From Flavisericum labens (GTDB taxonomy: Bacteria > Bacteroidota > Bacteroidia > Flavobacteriales > Flavobacteriaceae): a stretch of 64,000 nt of DNA. Each line of letters opens with the position of its first letter. Within the stretch, counting starts at the first letter, position 1. Below are positions 42,649 to 53,086 of this stretch, in pieces. The notes below the pieces were generated by a model. That model was not told where the DNA came from. It searched no databases and saw nothing but the letters and a program-made list of their open reading frames with translations. The stretch lies in contig NZ_JBJJBQ010000005.1 in the NCBI RefSeq assembly GCF_045446075.1, forward strand, positions 230,922 through 294,921, read 5' to 3'. The position numbers and the translations under genes are program-made.

Positions 42649-45162
42649 ATGGGCAATTTCTTGGATAAAAATCTATTCAACCAGACTTTTTCGACGACAA
42701 ACCTAAAGGAACTATTTCATCAAATTTTTAATGCCAAAGACGAAGTAGAATTACAATCTGTAATAGACGCTAATATTGAAATATTTGACAACAGTAATTG
42801 GAAAGCTTTAGGAGATAATAAGAGTAATTATGGCGTAGTAAAAAACCAACAATCTAGTCCAATTGCTGCTTTAATAGAAAAAACCACAAACTCAATTGAT
42901 GCCATCCTAACAAAAAAATGTTGGGAATCAGGAATAGATCCTAAATCGAAAGACGCACCAAAATCTATGGATGAAGCCATAGAAATGTTTTATCCAAATA
43001 ATAATTGGGACTTAACAGAATTCAGGAAGTCGCAGTCTGAAGAGATTCAGATAATAGCTGATGGAAAAGGACCTAGAACACAAAAGAAACAATACCCAAC
43101 ATCAGTAATTATATATGATAATGGAGAAGGACAACACCCTGAAGACTTCGAAGACACCTTCTTATCCCTTTTAAGAGGAAACAAAAATAATGTCCATTTT
43201 GTTCAAGGCAAATATAATATGGGAGGAAGTGGCGCAATAGTTTTTTGTGGTAAAAAAAGATACCAGCTTATAGCTTCAAAAAGATTTGATAATACCGGTG
43301 ATTTTGGCTTTACACTAATTAGAGAACATCCTAAAACTGAAAATGATCAAGCCAAAGAAACTTGGTATGAATATTTGTTAATAGACGGAAAAATTCCATC
43401 ATTTAAAATAGATAATCTTGATTTAGGGTTAGAAAACAGAGTATTTAAAACTGGTACAATAATTAAAATGTACTCTTATCAGTTCCCTAAAGGATATTCT
43501 GGTTTTGCACAAGACCTAAATCAAAGTATTAATGAATTTCTTTTTAGTCCAGCACTTCCAATGCTAACGAAAGATAAAGCTGAAAGATATCCCAATAACA
43601 AAGTACTTTCAAATGATCTGTTCGGTCTTAAAAGAAGACTTCAAAAAGAAAAAGGGGATTATATATCTGATCAGTTTTCTGAAGTGTTTGAAGATGAGTT
43701 ATTTGGGAAAATGAAAGTTTCCTGTTTTGTTTTTAATGTGAAAGTCAAAGATTATGATTTGAAGAAAACTAAAGATGAAATTGGGAGGCGATATTTTAAA
43801 AATGGCATGAACGTCATGTTCTCCATGAATGGTCAAGTACATGGTTATTATACGTCAGAATTTATAACCCGTTCATTGAAACTTAACCTTCTTAAAAACC
43901 ATCTATTAATTCATGTGGACTGTACCGAAATGAAGTACGAGTTTAGAAAAGAACTCTTTATGGCGTCAAGAGACAGGTTAAAAGACGGAGAAGAAACACA
44001 ACAATTGAGACATTATTTAGCGACTAAATTAAGCTCAAAAGATGGCAGATTAAGTGAAATCCAGAAATTTAGAAGACAAGCAGTTAATGTAGATACTTCT
44101 ACAAACACTAATCAGCTACTTAAGAGTTTTACCAAAAACTTACCTCTGAATTCCGATTTAATGAAGTTACTTGGTGATACATTTAAATTAGATTTAAAGA
44201 AAGAAACAAAGAATAAGAAAGAAAAGAAAAAATCTGATACCACAAAGACTGAAACGCCATTTATACCTCAACGATTCCCTTCGCAGTTTAAAGTAAATTC
44301 CAAAGCTAAAGGAGACACAGAAGTAGCCAAAATACCTCTAAACGGGGAGAAAACCATTCGGTTTAGCACAGACTGCGCTAACGATTATTTTGACCGTACA
44401 GAAGATCCTGGAGAGCTAAAAATTGCAGTTCTAAAAATAAAAGACAATGAAACTAAAGGTGGCAACCAAATAGGAGAACCTAAAGAAATAAGCGATTTAT
44501 TCAACGTAAATAAAAGTAGTCCTAATAAGGGGACTATACGAGTTAACCTCAACCCAAAAGAAGAATTGAAAGTCGGTGATGCAGTTCAATTAAAAGTCTC
44601 ATTAACTGCTCCAACTGGAGATTTTGATGAAATATTTTGGGTAAAAATATCTGACCCTGAAAAGAAAAAGGCAAAGACACCAAAGGATGAAGATGATAAT
44701 GAACCTTTAGGGTTACCTAAAATGGTTTTTGCTTATCAAAGCAAAGAAGATAAAGGAGACGATGCTGTCTCTTGGGAGGACGTTGAAGAAGCCACAGGTT
44801 TAGAGATAGACTTTAAAACAGTTATGGTTCCTGAGGCAGAAGGTGATAATTTAAATAGTATTTTCATTAATATGGATAGTACAGTTTTAAAGAATTTCAA
44901 ATCTAAATACAATAACCCAAATGAAGATCAAATTGAAATAGCCAATAGAAAATACTACACAGCTGTATATTTTCACACCTTATTTTTATATACGATTACT
45001 AAAAACAGAGGTTATCAGATTAACCAAAAAAACATAAATACTAATCAATTTGAAGAAGTAGATTTAGGCCAATATTTAAAAGATTTATTTGACCATTATT
45101 ACTCTACATTTATTCTAAATTTTGGTGGTATGGAAGAAATGATGCAAGGATTGGCAGATTAA
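42649..45162 (+). CDS. Large GHKL (MORC/Hsp90-type) ATPase, putative defence protein
   Basis: An 837-residue protein with a complete GHKL fold in the N-terminal part: N-box EKTTNSIDA (77-85), ATP-binding DNGEG (157-161) and glycine-rich lid GKYNMGGSGA (187-196). A transducer-like region follows to about 430. A very Lys-rich linker (about 520-535) and a beta-rich C-terminal domain come next. Such ATPases act as clamps on nucleic acid. It converges on the Ssp-like operon with 6 bp between stops, so it may be part of the same defence locus. Its specific role is unknown. Confidence 0.75.
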   Translation: MGNFLDKNLFNQTFSTTNLKELFHQIFNAKDEVELQSVIDANIEIFDNSNWKALGDNKSNYGVVKNQQSSPIAALIEKTTNSIDAILTKKCWESGIDPKSKDAPKSMDEAIEMFYPNNNWDLTEFRKSQSEEIQIIADGKGPRTQKKQYPTSVIIYDNGEGQHPEDFEDTFLSLLRGNKNNVHFVQGKYNMGGSGAIVFCGKKRYQLIASKRFDNTGDFGFTLIREHPKTENDQAKETWYEYLLIDGKIPSFKIDNLDLGLENRVFKTGTIIKMYSYQFPKGYSGFAQDLNQSINEFLFSPALPMLTKDKAERYPNNKVLSNDLFGLKRRLQKEKGDYISDQFSEVFEDELFGKMKVSCFVFNVKVKDYDLKKTKDEIGRRYFKNGMNVMFSMNGQVHGYYTSEFITRSLKLNLLKNHLLIHVDCTEMKYEFRKELFMASRDRLKDGEETQQLRHYLATKLSSKDGRLSEIQKFRRQAVNVDTSTNTNQLLKSFTKNLPLNSDLMKLLGDTFKLDLKKETKNKKEKKKSDTTKTETPFIPQRFPSQFKVNSKAKGDTEVAKIPLNGEKTIRFSTDCANDYFDRTEDPGELKIAVLKIKDNETKGGNQIGEPKEISDLFNVNKSSPNKGTIRVNLNPKEELKVGDAVQLKVSLTAPTGDFDEIFWVKISDPEKKKAKTPKDEDDNEPLGLPKMVFAYQSKEDKGDDAVSWEDVEEATGLEIDFKTVMVPEAEGDNLNSIFINMDSTVLKNFKSKYNNPNEDQIEIANRKYYTAVYFHTLFLYTITKNRGYQINQKNINTNQFEEVDLGQYLKDLFDHYYSTFILNFGGMEEMMQGLAD

Positions 45163-45168
45163 TATGAA

Positions 45169-46011
45169 TTAACAGGCAAATTTATATATATCATTTTTCT
45201 TCAAATGACTAATAAGATCCTTTAGCTTGATTAAGTATATGCTTGAAAAAGACTCTAAACCAAAAACTTCCTTATGTTGATTAATAATATTCAAAACTCC
45301 TTGGTATTTACCGTTCCTGTTTTTTATAAAAAAATCTCTAATAGAATTTATTTCATTAAAAGAATGATTTTCGAGTGAATTAATCAGCCTTCTTAAATTC
45401 TCATTATAACGTCTATCTTTTCTTAAAGATGTTGGAATCGAGTACTTTCTTAGCTTAGACAATAAAACACTTACATCTGTTGAGTATTTAGAAAACAAGG
45501 CACTTAACAATCTTATCAATTCTTTTTTTGAAAAACCTTCATCCAACCTGTAAAGAAGCAATAATAAATCCGCAGTATCTTTAATACTGCCTATTTGATG
45601 TAAATTATAAAAACTCAGGAAATCTTCCTTTGCAACATAGTCATCTGTATAGAAAAATAATTTAGTTGGGGTTGATTGAGTTATGTATACAGAAAGTGCT
45701 GTAGAAAAAAACTCTCCGTTTCTTTTTCTATAATTAGACAGTGAACCTATTTCAGAATAAAAATCTTTACCCATATCAAGCTCCACATTAGTATCTGAAA
45801 TTTTAAAACTCAAAAATTTAGATATTGCTTGGGAAATTCTAGCTCTTTCTTCGGGAACTGTAAAAGCATTTGATTGTATCTCCTGATACACATATTCACT
45901 AATATAGACTTTTAGATGAGCAAGCTTCTTAATAAGAAACTCATCTTCACTATCAATTTGAATCAAATTAATTATTGTACACGCATCAAGAACTGTAGTA
46001 ATAGAACTCAT
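45169..46011 (-). CDS. PIN-like nuclease, last gene of the Ssp-like operon (SspH position)
   Basis: A 280-residue protein. The N-terminal half looks like a PIN ribonuclease/nuclease domain: Asp9 in VLDACTIINLI, a glutamate in VYQEIQSNAF and acidic residues in FYTDDYVAKEDF (about 116-127). The C-terminal half (from about 150) is helical and basic. It begins one base after the ATPase gene ends, so the two are coupled. In sspBCD-sspFGH cassettes three effector genes follow sspD; this would be the third. A nuclease there fits a role in cutting unmodified DNA. Confidence 0.6.
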   Translation of the reverse strand: MSSITTVLDACTIINLIQIDSEDEFLIKKLAHLKVYISEYVYQEIQSNAFTVPEERARISQAISKFLSFKISDTNVELDMGKDFYSEIGSLSNYRKRNGEFFSTALSVYITQSTPTKLFFYTDDYVAKEDFLSFYNLHQIGSIKDTADLLLLLYRLDEGFSKKELIRLLSALFSKYSTDVSVLLSKLRKYSIPTSLRKDRRYNENLRRLINSLENHSFNEINSIRDFFIKNRNGKYQGVLNIINQHKEVFGLESFSSIYLIKLKDLISHLKKNDIYKFAC

Positions 46012-46012
46012 A

Positions 46013-47107
46013 CTAAATGTCCCAAATAATATCCTGAATATTTTTTATCAAAAAATCCTCATTAATTGGAACTTCTGCTTCATCTAGATCCGCTAATTCA
46101 AGTAAAATTGAAAAAGCTTCATTGAAACGCCTTAAAGAAAAGCCTTGGGTCTTAGTAATCAAGTTTTCAACTACTTCATCTGAAAATGGGTGGTAATCGT
46201 TCTTTTTGTCTATTCTATAAAAACTTAGAATCTCTTTCAAATAGATTCTGAAGTCATCATCAGAAGGAAGGTCAAAGTTATTTCTTTCTTTAATTCTAGA
46301 TTTTACAGATTCGTATACATATTCTCCTAAATCTTCAGCACCAATCAAAGCTGACTGAGTTAAGTTTATAAACAACAAAAGATTATTAGGAGTATTGTCC
46401 ATTACCTCTCTTAAAAAATTATTGGCCTTATCAATATTGGAACTGTTAAGAACAGCAATGTCCTCAAATTCATCAATCCACAAGATAACCAAAGAATAAG
46501 CTTTTTTATCAAAGGTAATACAACTAAATAATCCAGATAAAAATAAAGTATAGTCATTATCAGAATTTAACTTTCTTAATATCCCATAATCATTTAATTC
46601 TTTCAGTTCTGTATTTGTAATATTTCCGTATAGGAATTTTCTTAAAAAAGATACGTCTATACCATTATCAAATATCGCTTTCAGAACAGCTTTTATATGA
46701 ATATTGTCACCATAACTATCTATAAAACTAGAAATTTCTTCATATTCAATTTTACTCCTTAGCTCTTCAATCTTCAACTTGTCAATAATGGAGATAAACA
46801 AGCTGTAAACAGGTTCTTTCCCCTTTGGCAACGATACAATTATTGGGTAAGGTTTAGGTAAATCACCACTTATATCTTCAAGAACAGATTCTTTACTAAA
46901 GTATCTAGCTGAATGTGTTTTGCCGCTCCCATATTCACCCCAATTTAAAACTAGACTTGAGTTTGGAAGCTTAATACTCCTCTTTATTCGTTTCTCAATC
47001 TTATTTTTTATTTCCTCAAAACCAGCCCAAACTATTTCTTCTGAACTTGTAGCAGGAGTAAGCCTAAAAGGATTTGATTTTAAGTTAAATTTTTCATTGA
47101 ACCCCAT
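46013..47107 (-). CDS. ORC/Cdc6-like AAA ATPase (SspG position)
   Basis: A 364-residue ATPase. Walker A is GEYGSGKTH (57-65); Walker B is LVILWIDEFEDI (about 206-217); NNLLLFINLTQSAL follows as sensor 1. The N-terminal GFNEKFNLKSNPFRLTP resembles ExeA/ORC-type P-loop ATPases. It is preceded by 6 bp from the winged-helix-like gene and coupled to the PIN-like gene. It probably powers or gates the downstream effector in this operon. Confidence 0.7.
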   Translation of the reverse strand: MGFNEKFNLKSNPFRLTPATSSEEIVWAGFEEIKNKIEKRIKRSIKLPNSSLVLNWGEYGSGKTHSARYFSKESVLEDISGDLPKPYPIIVSLPKGKEPVYSLFISIIDKLKIEELRSKIEYEEISSFIDSYGDNIHIKAVLKAIFDNGIDVSFLRKFLYGNITNTELKELNDYGILRKLNSDNDYTLFLSGLFSCITFDKKAYSLVILWIDEFEDIAVLNSSNIDKANNFLREVMDNTPNNLLLFINLTQSALIGAEDLGEYVYESVKSRIKERNNFDLPSDDDFRIYLKEILSFYRIDKKNDYHPFSDEVVENLITKTQGFSLRRFNEAFSILLELADLDEAEVPINEDFLIKNIQDIIWDI

Positions 47108-47113
47108 CTTTAT

Positions 47114-48727
47114 TTATCTTTTTTGAATATATCCATCTTTATACTGATTCTGATATTTATAGATATATTTTTCTTTGTTATTATTTAAATAGTTTACAAT
47201 ATATTGATATTCTACTGGTACACCATAATTTAAGAAAATCATATACTTTGTGTAATTCACAGCTTGTGATAAAGTAGTTCTATTAGGTGCTAATGTTTTA
47301 AATATCTCAAAACTTTCATCTATATAACATTCTATGTGAGTATTGAGCGACTCAATACTAACTTTCTCAGTTTTAAAAGAATCATCGTTAGAATAAGCGT
47401 ATGAATGTTGCACAAATCTATTGACATACTCACTAGGGTTAATTATAAAGGCAGTTTCAAGGTCATACCAACAACAAATATGAGCCATATATTTCTCACC
47501 TTTTTTTGTTATTTCAAATTCTCGACTTTTTTTATTATCAAAAACAAAACCTAAATCAACCAACCAATTTATTCTAGGCATAATAATATGTTCCAAATAC
47601 ACCTCAGGTTTTTTCCAATTCAAAACTCTTTTTCTAATTGACTGAATTTTACGTTTAGTTTTTTCTTTTAAAGCCAATTCCTTCAAATAATAATTTAATC
47701 GGTTTAAAATGCTATTCTGATAAATAGTTTTCAGCTCTTCAAATGATACTGATTGATTAATATATAATAACTCTAACAGGATTGACAAATAAAAAAAATC
47801 ATTCTCTAAAATTCTTTCGACAAAAAAAAGTTTGTCAAAATAAGACAAGTTAAAAACATTACTCGATTTGTTAATGTTTTTCTCATTAACAACCCTGTAA
47901 ACCTTCATTCTTTTTCCTTCAGAATATATATTATTAATCTTAGTTAATAACTCTAAATTTTCGGCAAGTGTAATATAAGGTAAAGCTGAAATTCCTGAAC
48001 TTGTTTTTTTTATGCGACCTTTATTGTCTGTATAGTTTAAAAGTTGATTATCAATTAAATCTGAGGTCGAAAACTCTTCAAACTTTTTGTTAATTCTGGA
48101 TTCGGGTATTTTTTTCTCATTTTGAATAAATTCATTCAACAGCTTCAAATAACCTAATCTTCTAGTTTTTGTATTAGTAGTCAATATCTTTGGAGAACTA
48201 TTATCATCAAAAGGAAAACTTTTCTTATAGAAAATCCAATAGAAATCTGGTGGTAAGTAATCAATTCTGACTTTGTCTAGCTCATCAACTATTTCAATAA
48301 TATTTGTTTCATTACAATTTAGCTCAATTTTAAAAAAATAATTGGGCTGAGTTGAGCAAAATGGATCAGGATTATCTATAAAAATCCCATAATCTAATAC
48401 CATGTTTTTATCTATCTTATTTAGCGTTCTCAAATAAGAAAACATTTGAAAAGAAATAGATTGCGGGTCAGAATATTTAGGAATATCTTCCCTATAACCG
48501 AGATACTCATGATGAGAAACATTAATAGACAATATCTCTATTCCTTTTTTTTGAAATAAGTCCAAGTATTCAGATACAGACATAAAACTTTCAAGTACAT
48601 CTAAATCTGATCCATCAACAAACTCAATTGATAAAATAATCTCAAATCCTAAAAAATCAAAAAATAATTCAGAGTTAGTTGTTATGTGAGATTGATGACA
48701 CCTATTATTGAGTTCAGTAATTATCAT
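47114..48727 (-). CDS. Uncharacterized effector, winged-helix-like (SspF position)
   Basis: A protein of 537 residues with no motif I recognise. The N-terminal part is mixed alpha/beta with many aromatic residues. A region near 380-420 (MPRINWLVDLGFVFDNKKS, then FEITKKGEKYMA) looks like a winged helix. The frame extends to 48745, but the ATG at 48727 overlaps the upstream stop as ATGA, so it is the likelier start. It lies directly after the sspD-like gene. Confidence 0.6.
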   Translation of the reverse strand: MIITELNNRCHQSHITTNSELFFDFLGFEIILSIEFVDGSDLDVLESFMSVSEYLDLFQKKGIEILSINVSHHEYLGYREDIPKYSDPQSISFQMFSYLRTLNKIDKNMVLDYGIFIDNPDPFCSTQPNYFFKIELNCNETNIIEIVDELDKVRIDYLPPDFYWIFYKKSFPFDDNSSPKILTTNTKTRRLGYLKLLNEFIQNEKKIPESRINKKFEEFSTSDLIDNQLLNYTDNKGRIKKTSSGISALPYITLAENLELLTKINNIYSEGKRMKVYRVVNEKNINKSSNVFNLSYFDKLFFVERILENDFFYLSILLELLYINQSVSFEELKTIYQNSILNRLNYYLKELALKEKTKRKIQSIRKRVLNWKKPEVYLEHIIMPRINWLVDLGFVFDNKKSREFEITKKGEKYMAHICCWYDLETAFIINPSEYVNRFVQHSYAYSNDDSFKTEKVSIESLNTHIECYIDESFEIFKTLAPNRTTLSQAVNYTKYMIFLNYGVPVEYQYIVNYLNNNKEKYIYKYQNQYKDGYIQKR

Positions 48728-49863
48728 ATAAAGCAAGCAGTACAAGCATCACTTTCTGTATCATCTAATATATCTAATAAAAATTTAGAGTTTTTAGATT
48801 TATGCTTGTTTGTACGTTTTAAATGGTCTAATTTAATTTCTTTTATTCTTTTAGGATCCATCAGTTCTTTTAAAGACTCGTTTGGAATCCACGTGAAATG
48901 CTCCTCTTCATTCTCATACTTCATTGCTTCCTTAAACTTTTCAGGATGCTGTTCGTATAGCCAAACCCATTCTATTTTTTGTTGAAAGAAGCAAAAATAG
49001 CAACCTGATCTACTTCTAGCGTATTCGCCAACTTGACCATCTACTTCGTACTTTACTTTGTTGTAATATGCTGGTACACCAACTCCGCTATCTTCAAGTA
49101 TTTTAAAAATATCAGCTCGCACTAAATTGTCTTCGTTTTCTAACAAAGGGTAATCATCTTCTATAGACAATGGGTAATCCGTAGTTTTAAGAAACTGAAA
49201 AACACTTTTGTTATACTCTGCAACGCCGAAGCCTAATAGCGCATCTAGTTTTTCTTTTATAATCCGCTCTTTCTCTAATCTGTAATTTCTATTAAATGAT
49301 ATTGGTTTTGAAAAAATGGCTTCAACCTTATCCAATTTACTCCCTTTTAAGTACTGACTGTAATAAGTCAATAATTGTTCTTGATTCTCAGGAGTAAATA
49401 TCTTTTCCAATACATCTTGACTCCATATATTTCTTCTAAATGGAAATATGGATTGAATATTTTTTTCTCTAGATATGTAACCTTCTCGCTGCTCATCACC
49501 TCTAATACCTACATAAGACACCGTTGGATTACCACTAACGAACTTTTCAAAAGGTTTCAACTTCATTAATGCAGTACACCATCTTGCTTGCGGAGAAGGC
49601 AAATAACCCCTAAAAGACTTAAAATGGAAATCAAAAGGGTCTTCATTTGTACTTGCAATTTTTTCATCCTCCAGTCTATTTACTTCAATTCCTAGATAAC
49701 TCTCCAAATTATCTATTAATTGATAAGTCTCATCTAACTCTTTTCCTGTATCTGTGAAATAGTATTTAAAATTAAAACTAGGGTACTTATCTTTTAAATA
49801 GATTGCTAGTGCCGCACTATCTTTTCCGCCTGAAATGCCTAATACATGATCTAGTTTACTCAT
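48724..49863 (-). CDS. sspD: SspD/DndC-like PP-loop ATP pyrophosphatase
   Basis: A 379-residue enzyme of the PAPS reductase/DndC type. The PP-loop is SGGKDS (11-16), followed by YYFTDTGKELDETYQ. A cysteine motif SGCYFCFFQQKIEW (near residue 285) may bind a cluster or carry sulfur. Such enzymes activate the DNA backbone for sulfur insertion in DNA phosphorothioation. It overlaps the ATPase gene upstream by 8 bases and the next gene by 4. No DndB, DndD or DndE gene is present, which favours the Ssp over the Dnd type. Confidence 0.8.
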   Translation of the reverse strand: MSKLDHVLGISGGKDSAALAIYLKDKYPSFNFKYYFTDTGKELDETYQLIDNLESYLGIEVNRLEDEKIASTNEDPFDFHFKSFRGYLPSPQARWCTALMKLKPFEKFVSGNPTVSYVGIRGDEQREGYISREKNIQSIFPFRRNIWSQDVLEKIFTPENQEQLLTYYSQYLKGSKLDKVEAIFSKPISFNRNYRLEKERIIKEKLDALLGFGVAEYNKSVFQFLKTTDYPLSIEDDYPLLENEDNLVRADIFKILEDSGVGVPAYYNKVKYEVDGQVGEYARSRSGCYFCFFQQKIEWVWLYEQHPEKFKEAMKYENEEEHFTWIPNESLKELMDPKRIKEIKLDHLKRTNKHKSKNSKFLLDILDDTESDACTACFI

Positions 49864-52800
49864 TTAATTCTTTTTTCAATAATTCTGTTAAGACAGCTAT
49901 TCTCAACTGTTTGTCGTCCCCTAAACTACTATTAATTTTTGCAATAGACTTTTCAACCTTTTCTTTTTGTTGTTTAGAAATACGTATCAGATGGTTTTTT
50001 AAGCCTAGGTCTTGAGAAGTGAAATCTACTTTATAAACCTCTTCCTCCTCATCATCAAAGTTAACATTTTTTATATCACATAAGTTATCCAGCTCTTTGA
50101 CAGTAAAACTTAATTTCTCCTTTAAAATATCTTCTTCTTTATCTGATATTCTGTCTAAAGGCCTCATCAACAATGAAAAACAGATTGAATTTAACCAACT
50201 ATCTCTGTCATCAAGCTCTGAATTTACTCTTAACATAAATGTCTTTTGAGAAGGTAAAATCTGATGCTCCTTTAATGAATTAAATCTTTTTTGTAACTGT
50301 GTTTTATATTGCGGAAAATCACTCTTAATCCCTAAAACTTCAATTCTTAAAAAGTTTTCAAATCGATTTAACAGTTCCTTATAGGAATCTTTTACTTCAA
50401 TAATTGTTCTCTGAAACTTGATAATATACTCATCAAACAACTGTTCATTTTGAATTAATTCTTTGACATTATATCCTAATGCTATTGGAAACTGCTCAAA
50501 AAATATTTTTTCAGGATCCTTCGCTTTGGAAATTGCATTCCTTAATTCCAAAGCTTCTGGTGTAAGTCTTTTTGTTTTTGTTGAATATTCTGTAAGTCCT
50601 TTATATAAAACTAGAAATGGTCTAACACTCTCAATAAAAGACTCATTAGACATCGACTCCTGTTTATTCTGATTTAGATATACCCTATACTTATTAAATA
50701 AGTTTAGTCGTAAATTATCAAGTTCGAATGACTTGACTGAATATTCATTAGGGTTTCTTGTTATTAAATATAAAATGGTTTCATTAATGTAAGGCATATA
50801 GCCTCCATCAATATTGTAAAGTGCAAAATCACCTCGTCTTACAAATAAAAAGGTTGGTATTAAAAAATCAATAACACCTTGCTTCAGTTTATATGGTTTC
50901 TGTTTTAAGGTATTGATTAAATCTGTAATTTGTCTTTGTTCTTTTTTAGCCTCATTTAAAAACAACTCGCATTCTTGCCAAACTCTAATAAAATTTTCAT
51001 CATCACAATTAGGTGAAGTTAATATGTAACTTCCGTCTTCTTCTCTATGAATGCCGTTATTTTTAATTAAACTCCAATAGATTGTTTTATCTGAAGGAAA
51101 CTTGTCATCAGGATAACCTAAATCCTTTTCATTCCAATTATTAACTAATCTATTAAAATATGATTTTCTAGCAGAGTTTATTGCTCCTGATACCTTATGC
51201 TTATTTATTAACTCCATATTGATCTTAGGAGCATATGGGTAAATAGATAAACAAATTTCAGAAAGTATCTTGTTTAACTCTTGCTTACTTTTAATTATTC
51301 GTCTTTCCCCATTGAAAAACCACTCAATATTCTTTGAGTACAAAGAGTCCAAAACATAATGGTTTAGTAATGATTTCTGACTTTTAATGATATTTTTTAG
51401 CTCTATTTTAGCAAACTTGTCATCGACGTCAACTTCACTTAAAACCTTTTCTGTTTTCACAATATCTAACAGTGTCTTCCTAATCGTTGATGAGTTTTTA
51501 TATAAACCATAAAGAATTGGTAAGTCTTTATTAGAGGTTTTTTCTACAATGTCCTTGTCTATCAATTTTTCATTAAATATTAGGTTAATAAACCCATCTA
51601 TTTCATTAACAGGCGTTTCAAAAGACGGATTTTCACTAATATTAAATTTAAAAAGTCTCGGAGTTCCTGTAGTATATAAAGTTTCTTTAGCTGTTAATAT
51701 TGGAAAATCAAATGCCTCATTTAACCTATAAACTATATCAAGATTTTCATCAATATTATTACTTGCTTTTAAGATAGCGTCCTCAATATCGATATCTGTA
51801 CCACCAAAAAGCTTATAGGAGTTATTAAAGCTGTTAAACCTAATGATTTTTAGCTTTGTTAGACTTTTCAGAGTCTTTTCAATATCATTTGAACTGAACT
51901 TATATGACAAATAATTTGATAAAAACCAATCATCAATACTTGCTCCTTTACTTACAAAAAGATTAACCAAACCTATAACCTTTAGAAGGTCTAGCGCTAA
52001 ATTTTGATTTTCTTCAATATTTGTTTCAGCCCGTTCAATTGAGTTTTTTATTAATGCCCATTGTGAATAATCAGGATTATGTTTACTAACTAAAGTTGAA
52101 TATAAGTTGACTAATAAATAATCATAGAGTTTCGGCAGGTCAAATAAATCACCTTCTTTTAAACTCTCTATTCCTAAATGATCAGAAGTATTTAAGAATG
52201 TAAATAATGACCTTTCATTTTGACCATATCTTTGTAGAGAATAAGTTAGAGTAATTGCAGAGAAAACATCTAAAGGAAATAGATTGTTTCCTATATTGTT
52301 CAAATACTCTTTAGATATTGAAAAACAATTATTGCTTTGATTTAATTTGTTCAGGATTTCGTTATATCCATTATACTTTTTAGTAGCTTTATATTTCGAT
52401 CCAAAATGCTGTGATGCTAAATAAAGTAATTGCTCAACTGGTTCATTAAATGTAATTTCACAAAGTCTTCCTTTTACTTTTTTCCATTCATTTTTTTGTG
52501 AATCAGTTAAACCATTCGAATATGAATCTATTGCTTGATGAACAGATGTCAGTAATATTATATTTCTACTTGAATCATTAACAAATTCTGCTAATTGCTG
52601 AATAAAATACATTTCCTTTTCAGGATTATGTTGAGATGCATACTCTAAAAATTTGCCAAACTCATCAATACAAATAACCAACAAACCATTTTGCTTATTT
52701 ACCTCTTCATATTTCTGATAAATGCAATCAAATATCTCTTGATTTCCTTTCAACTTGTTCTCAATGGAAAAATATGTCTTAAAATATGATATAAGTGAGT

Positions 52801-53086
52801 TATACTCTCCAACGACATTAATAAATTCACAATTCTTTATGGCGTTGGAATTGAAGCCAAAAAAATTATCGTTGTTGGAATTAGAGATACTTCTACTAAA
52901 AGCCCACAAAAACGAAGATTTACCTGTGCCATAAGAGCCTATGATGTTAAAGCTGTGAACACCTTTGTCAAATTCATTTAATATAAAATTAGCAATGCGT
53001 TCGGAATTTCCAGTAGGAATATATTGGATAGACTTGTCTTGATCTCTAATTATATTTATCGAAGATAACTGTTTTATGTTATTCAT
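49856..53086 (-). CDS. sspC: SspC-like large P-loop ATPase
   Basis: A 1,076-residue ATPase with Walker A GSYGTGKSSFL (50-60) and Walker B LLVICIDEFGKFLEY (about 135-149), followed by a long, mostly helical body with no other motif I can name. Length and its position between the DUF4007 gene and the PP-loop gene fit SspC of ssp cassettes. It overlaps both neighbours by 8 bases. It would power the assembly that inserts sulfur into DNA. Confidence 0.75.
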   Translation of the reverse strand: MNNIKQLSSINIIRDQDKSIQYIPTGNSERIANFILNEFDKGVHSFNIIGSYGTGKSSFLWAFSRSISNSNNDNFFGFNSNAIKNCEFINVVGEYNSLISYFKTYFSIENKLKGNQEIFDCIYQKYEEVNKQNGLLVICIDEFGKFLEYASQHNPEKEMYFIQQLAEFVNDSSRNIILLTSVHQAIDSYSNGLTDSQKNEWKKVKGRLCEITFNEPVEQLLYLASQHFGSKYKATKKYNGYNEILNKLNQSNNCFSISKEYLNNIGNNLFPLDVFSAITLTYSLQRYGQNERSLFTFLNTSDHLGIESLKEGDLFDLPKLYDYLLVNLYSTLVSKHNPDYSQWALIKNSIERAETNIEENQNLALDLLKVIGLVNLFVSKGASIDDWFLSNYLSYKFSSNDIEKTLKSLTKLKIIRFNSFNNSYKLFGGTDIDIEDAILKASNNIDENLDIVYRLNEAFDFPILTAKETLYTTGTPRLFKFNISENPSFETPVNEIDGFINLIFNEKLIDKDIVEKTSNKDLPILYGLYKNSSTIRKTLLDIVKTEKVLSEVDVDDKFAKIELKNIIKSQKSLLNHYVLDSLYSKNIEWFFNGERRIIKSKQELNKILSEICLSIYPYAPKINMELINKHKVSGAINSARKSYFNRLVNNWNEKDLGYPDDKFPSDKTIYWSLIKNNGIHREEDGSYILTSPNCDDENFIRVWQECELFLNEAKKEQRQITDLINTLKQKPYKLKQGVIDFLIPTFLFVRRGDFALYNIDGGYMPYINETILYLITRNPNEYSVKSFELDNLRLNLFNKYRVYLNQNKQESMSNESFIESVRPFLVLYKGLTEYSTKTKRLTPEALELRNAISKAKDPEKIFFEQFPIALGYNVKELIQNEQLFDEYIIKFQRTIIEVKDSYKELLNRFENFLRIEVLGIKSDFPQYKTQLQKRFNSLKEHQILPSQKTFMLRVNSELDDRDSWLNSICFSLLMRPLDRISDKEEDILKEKLSFTVKELDNLCDIKNVNFDDEEEEVYKVDFTSQDLGLKNHLIRISKQQKEKVEKSIAKINSSLGDDKQLRIAVLTELLKKELNE

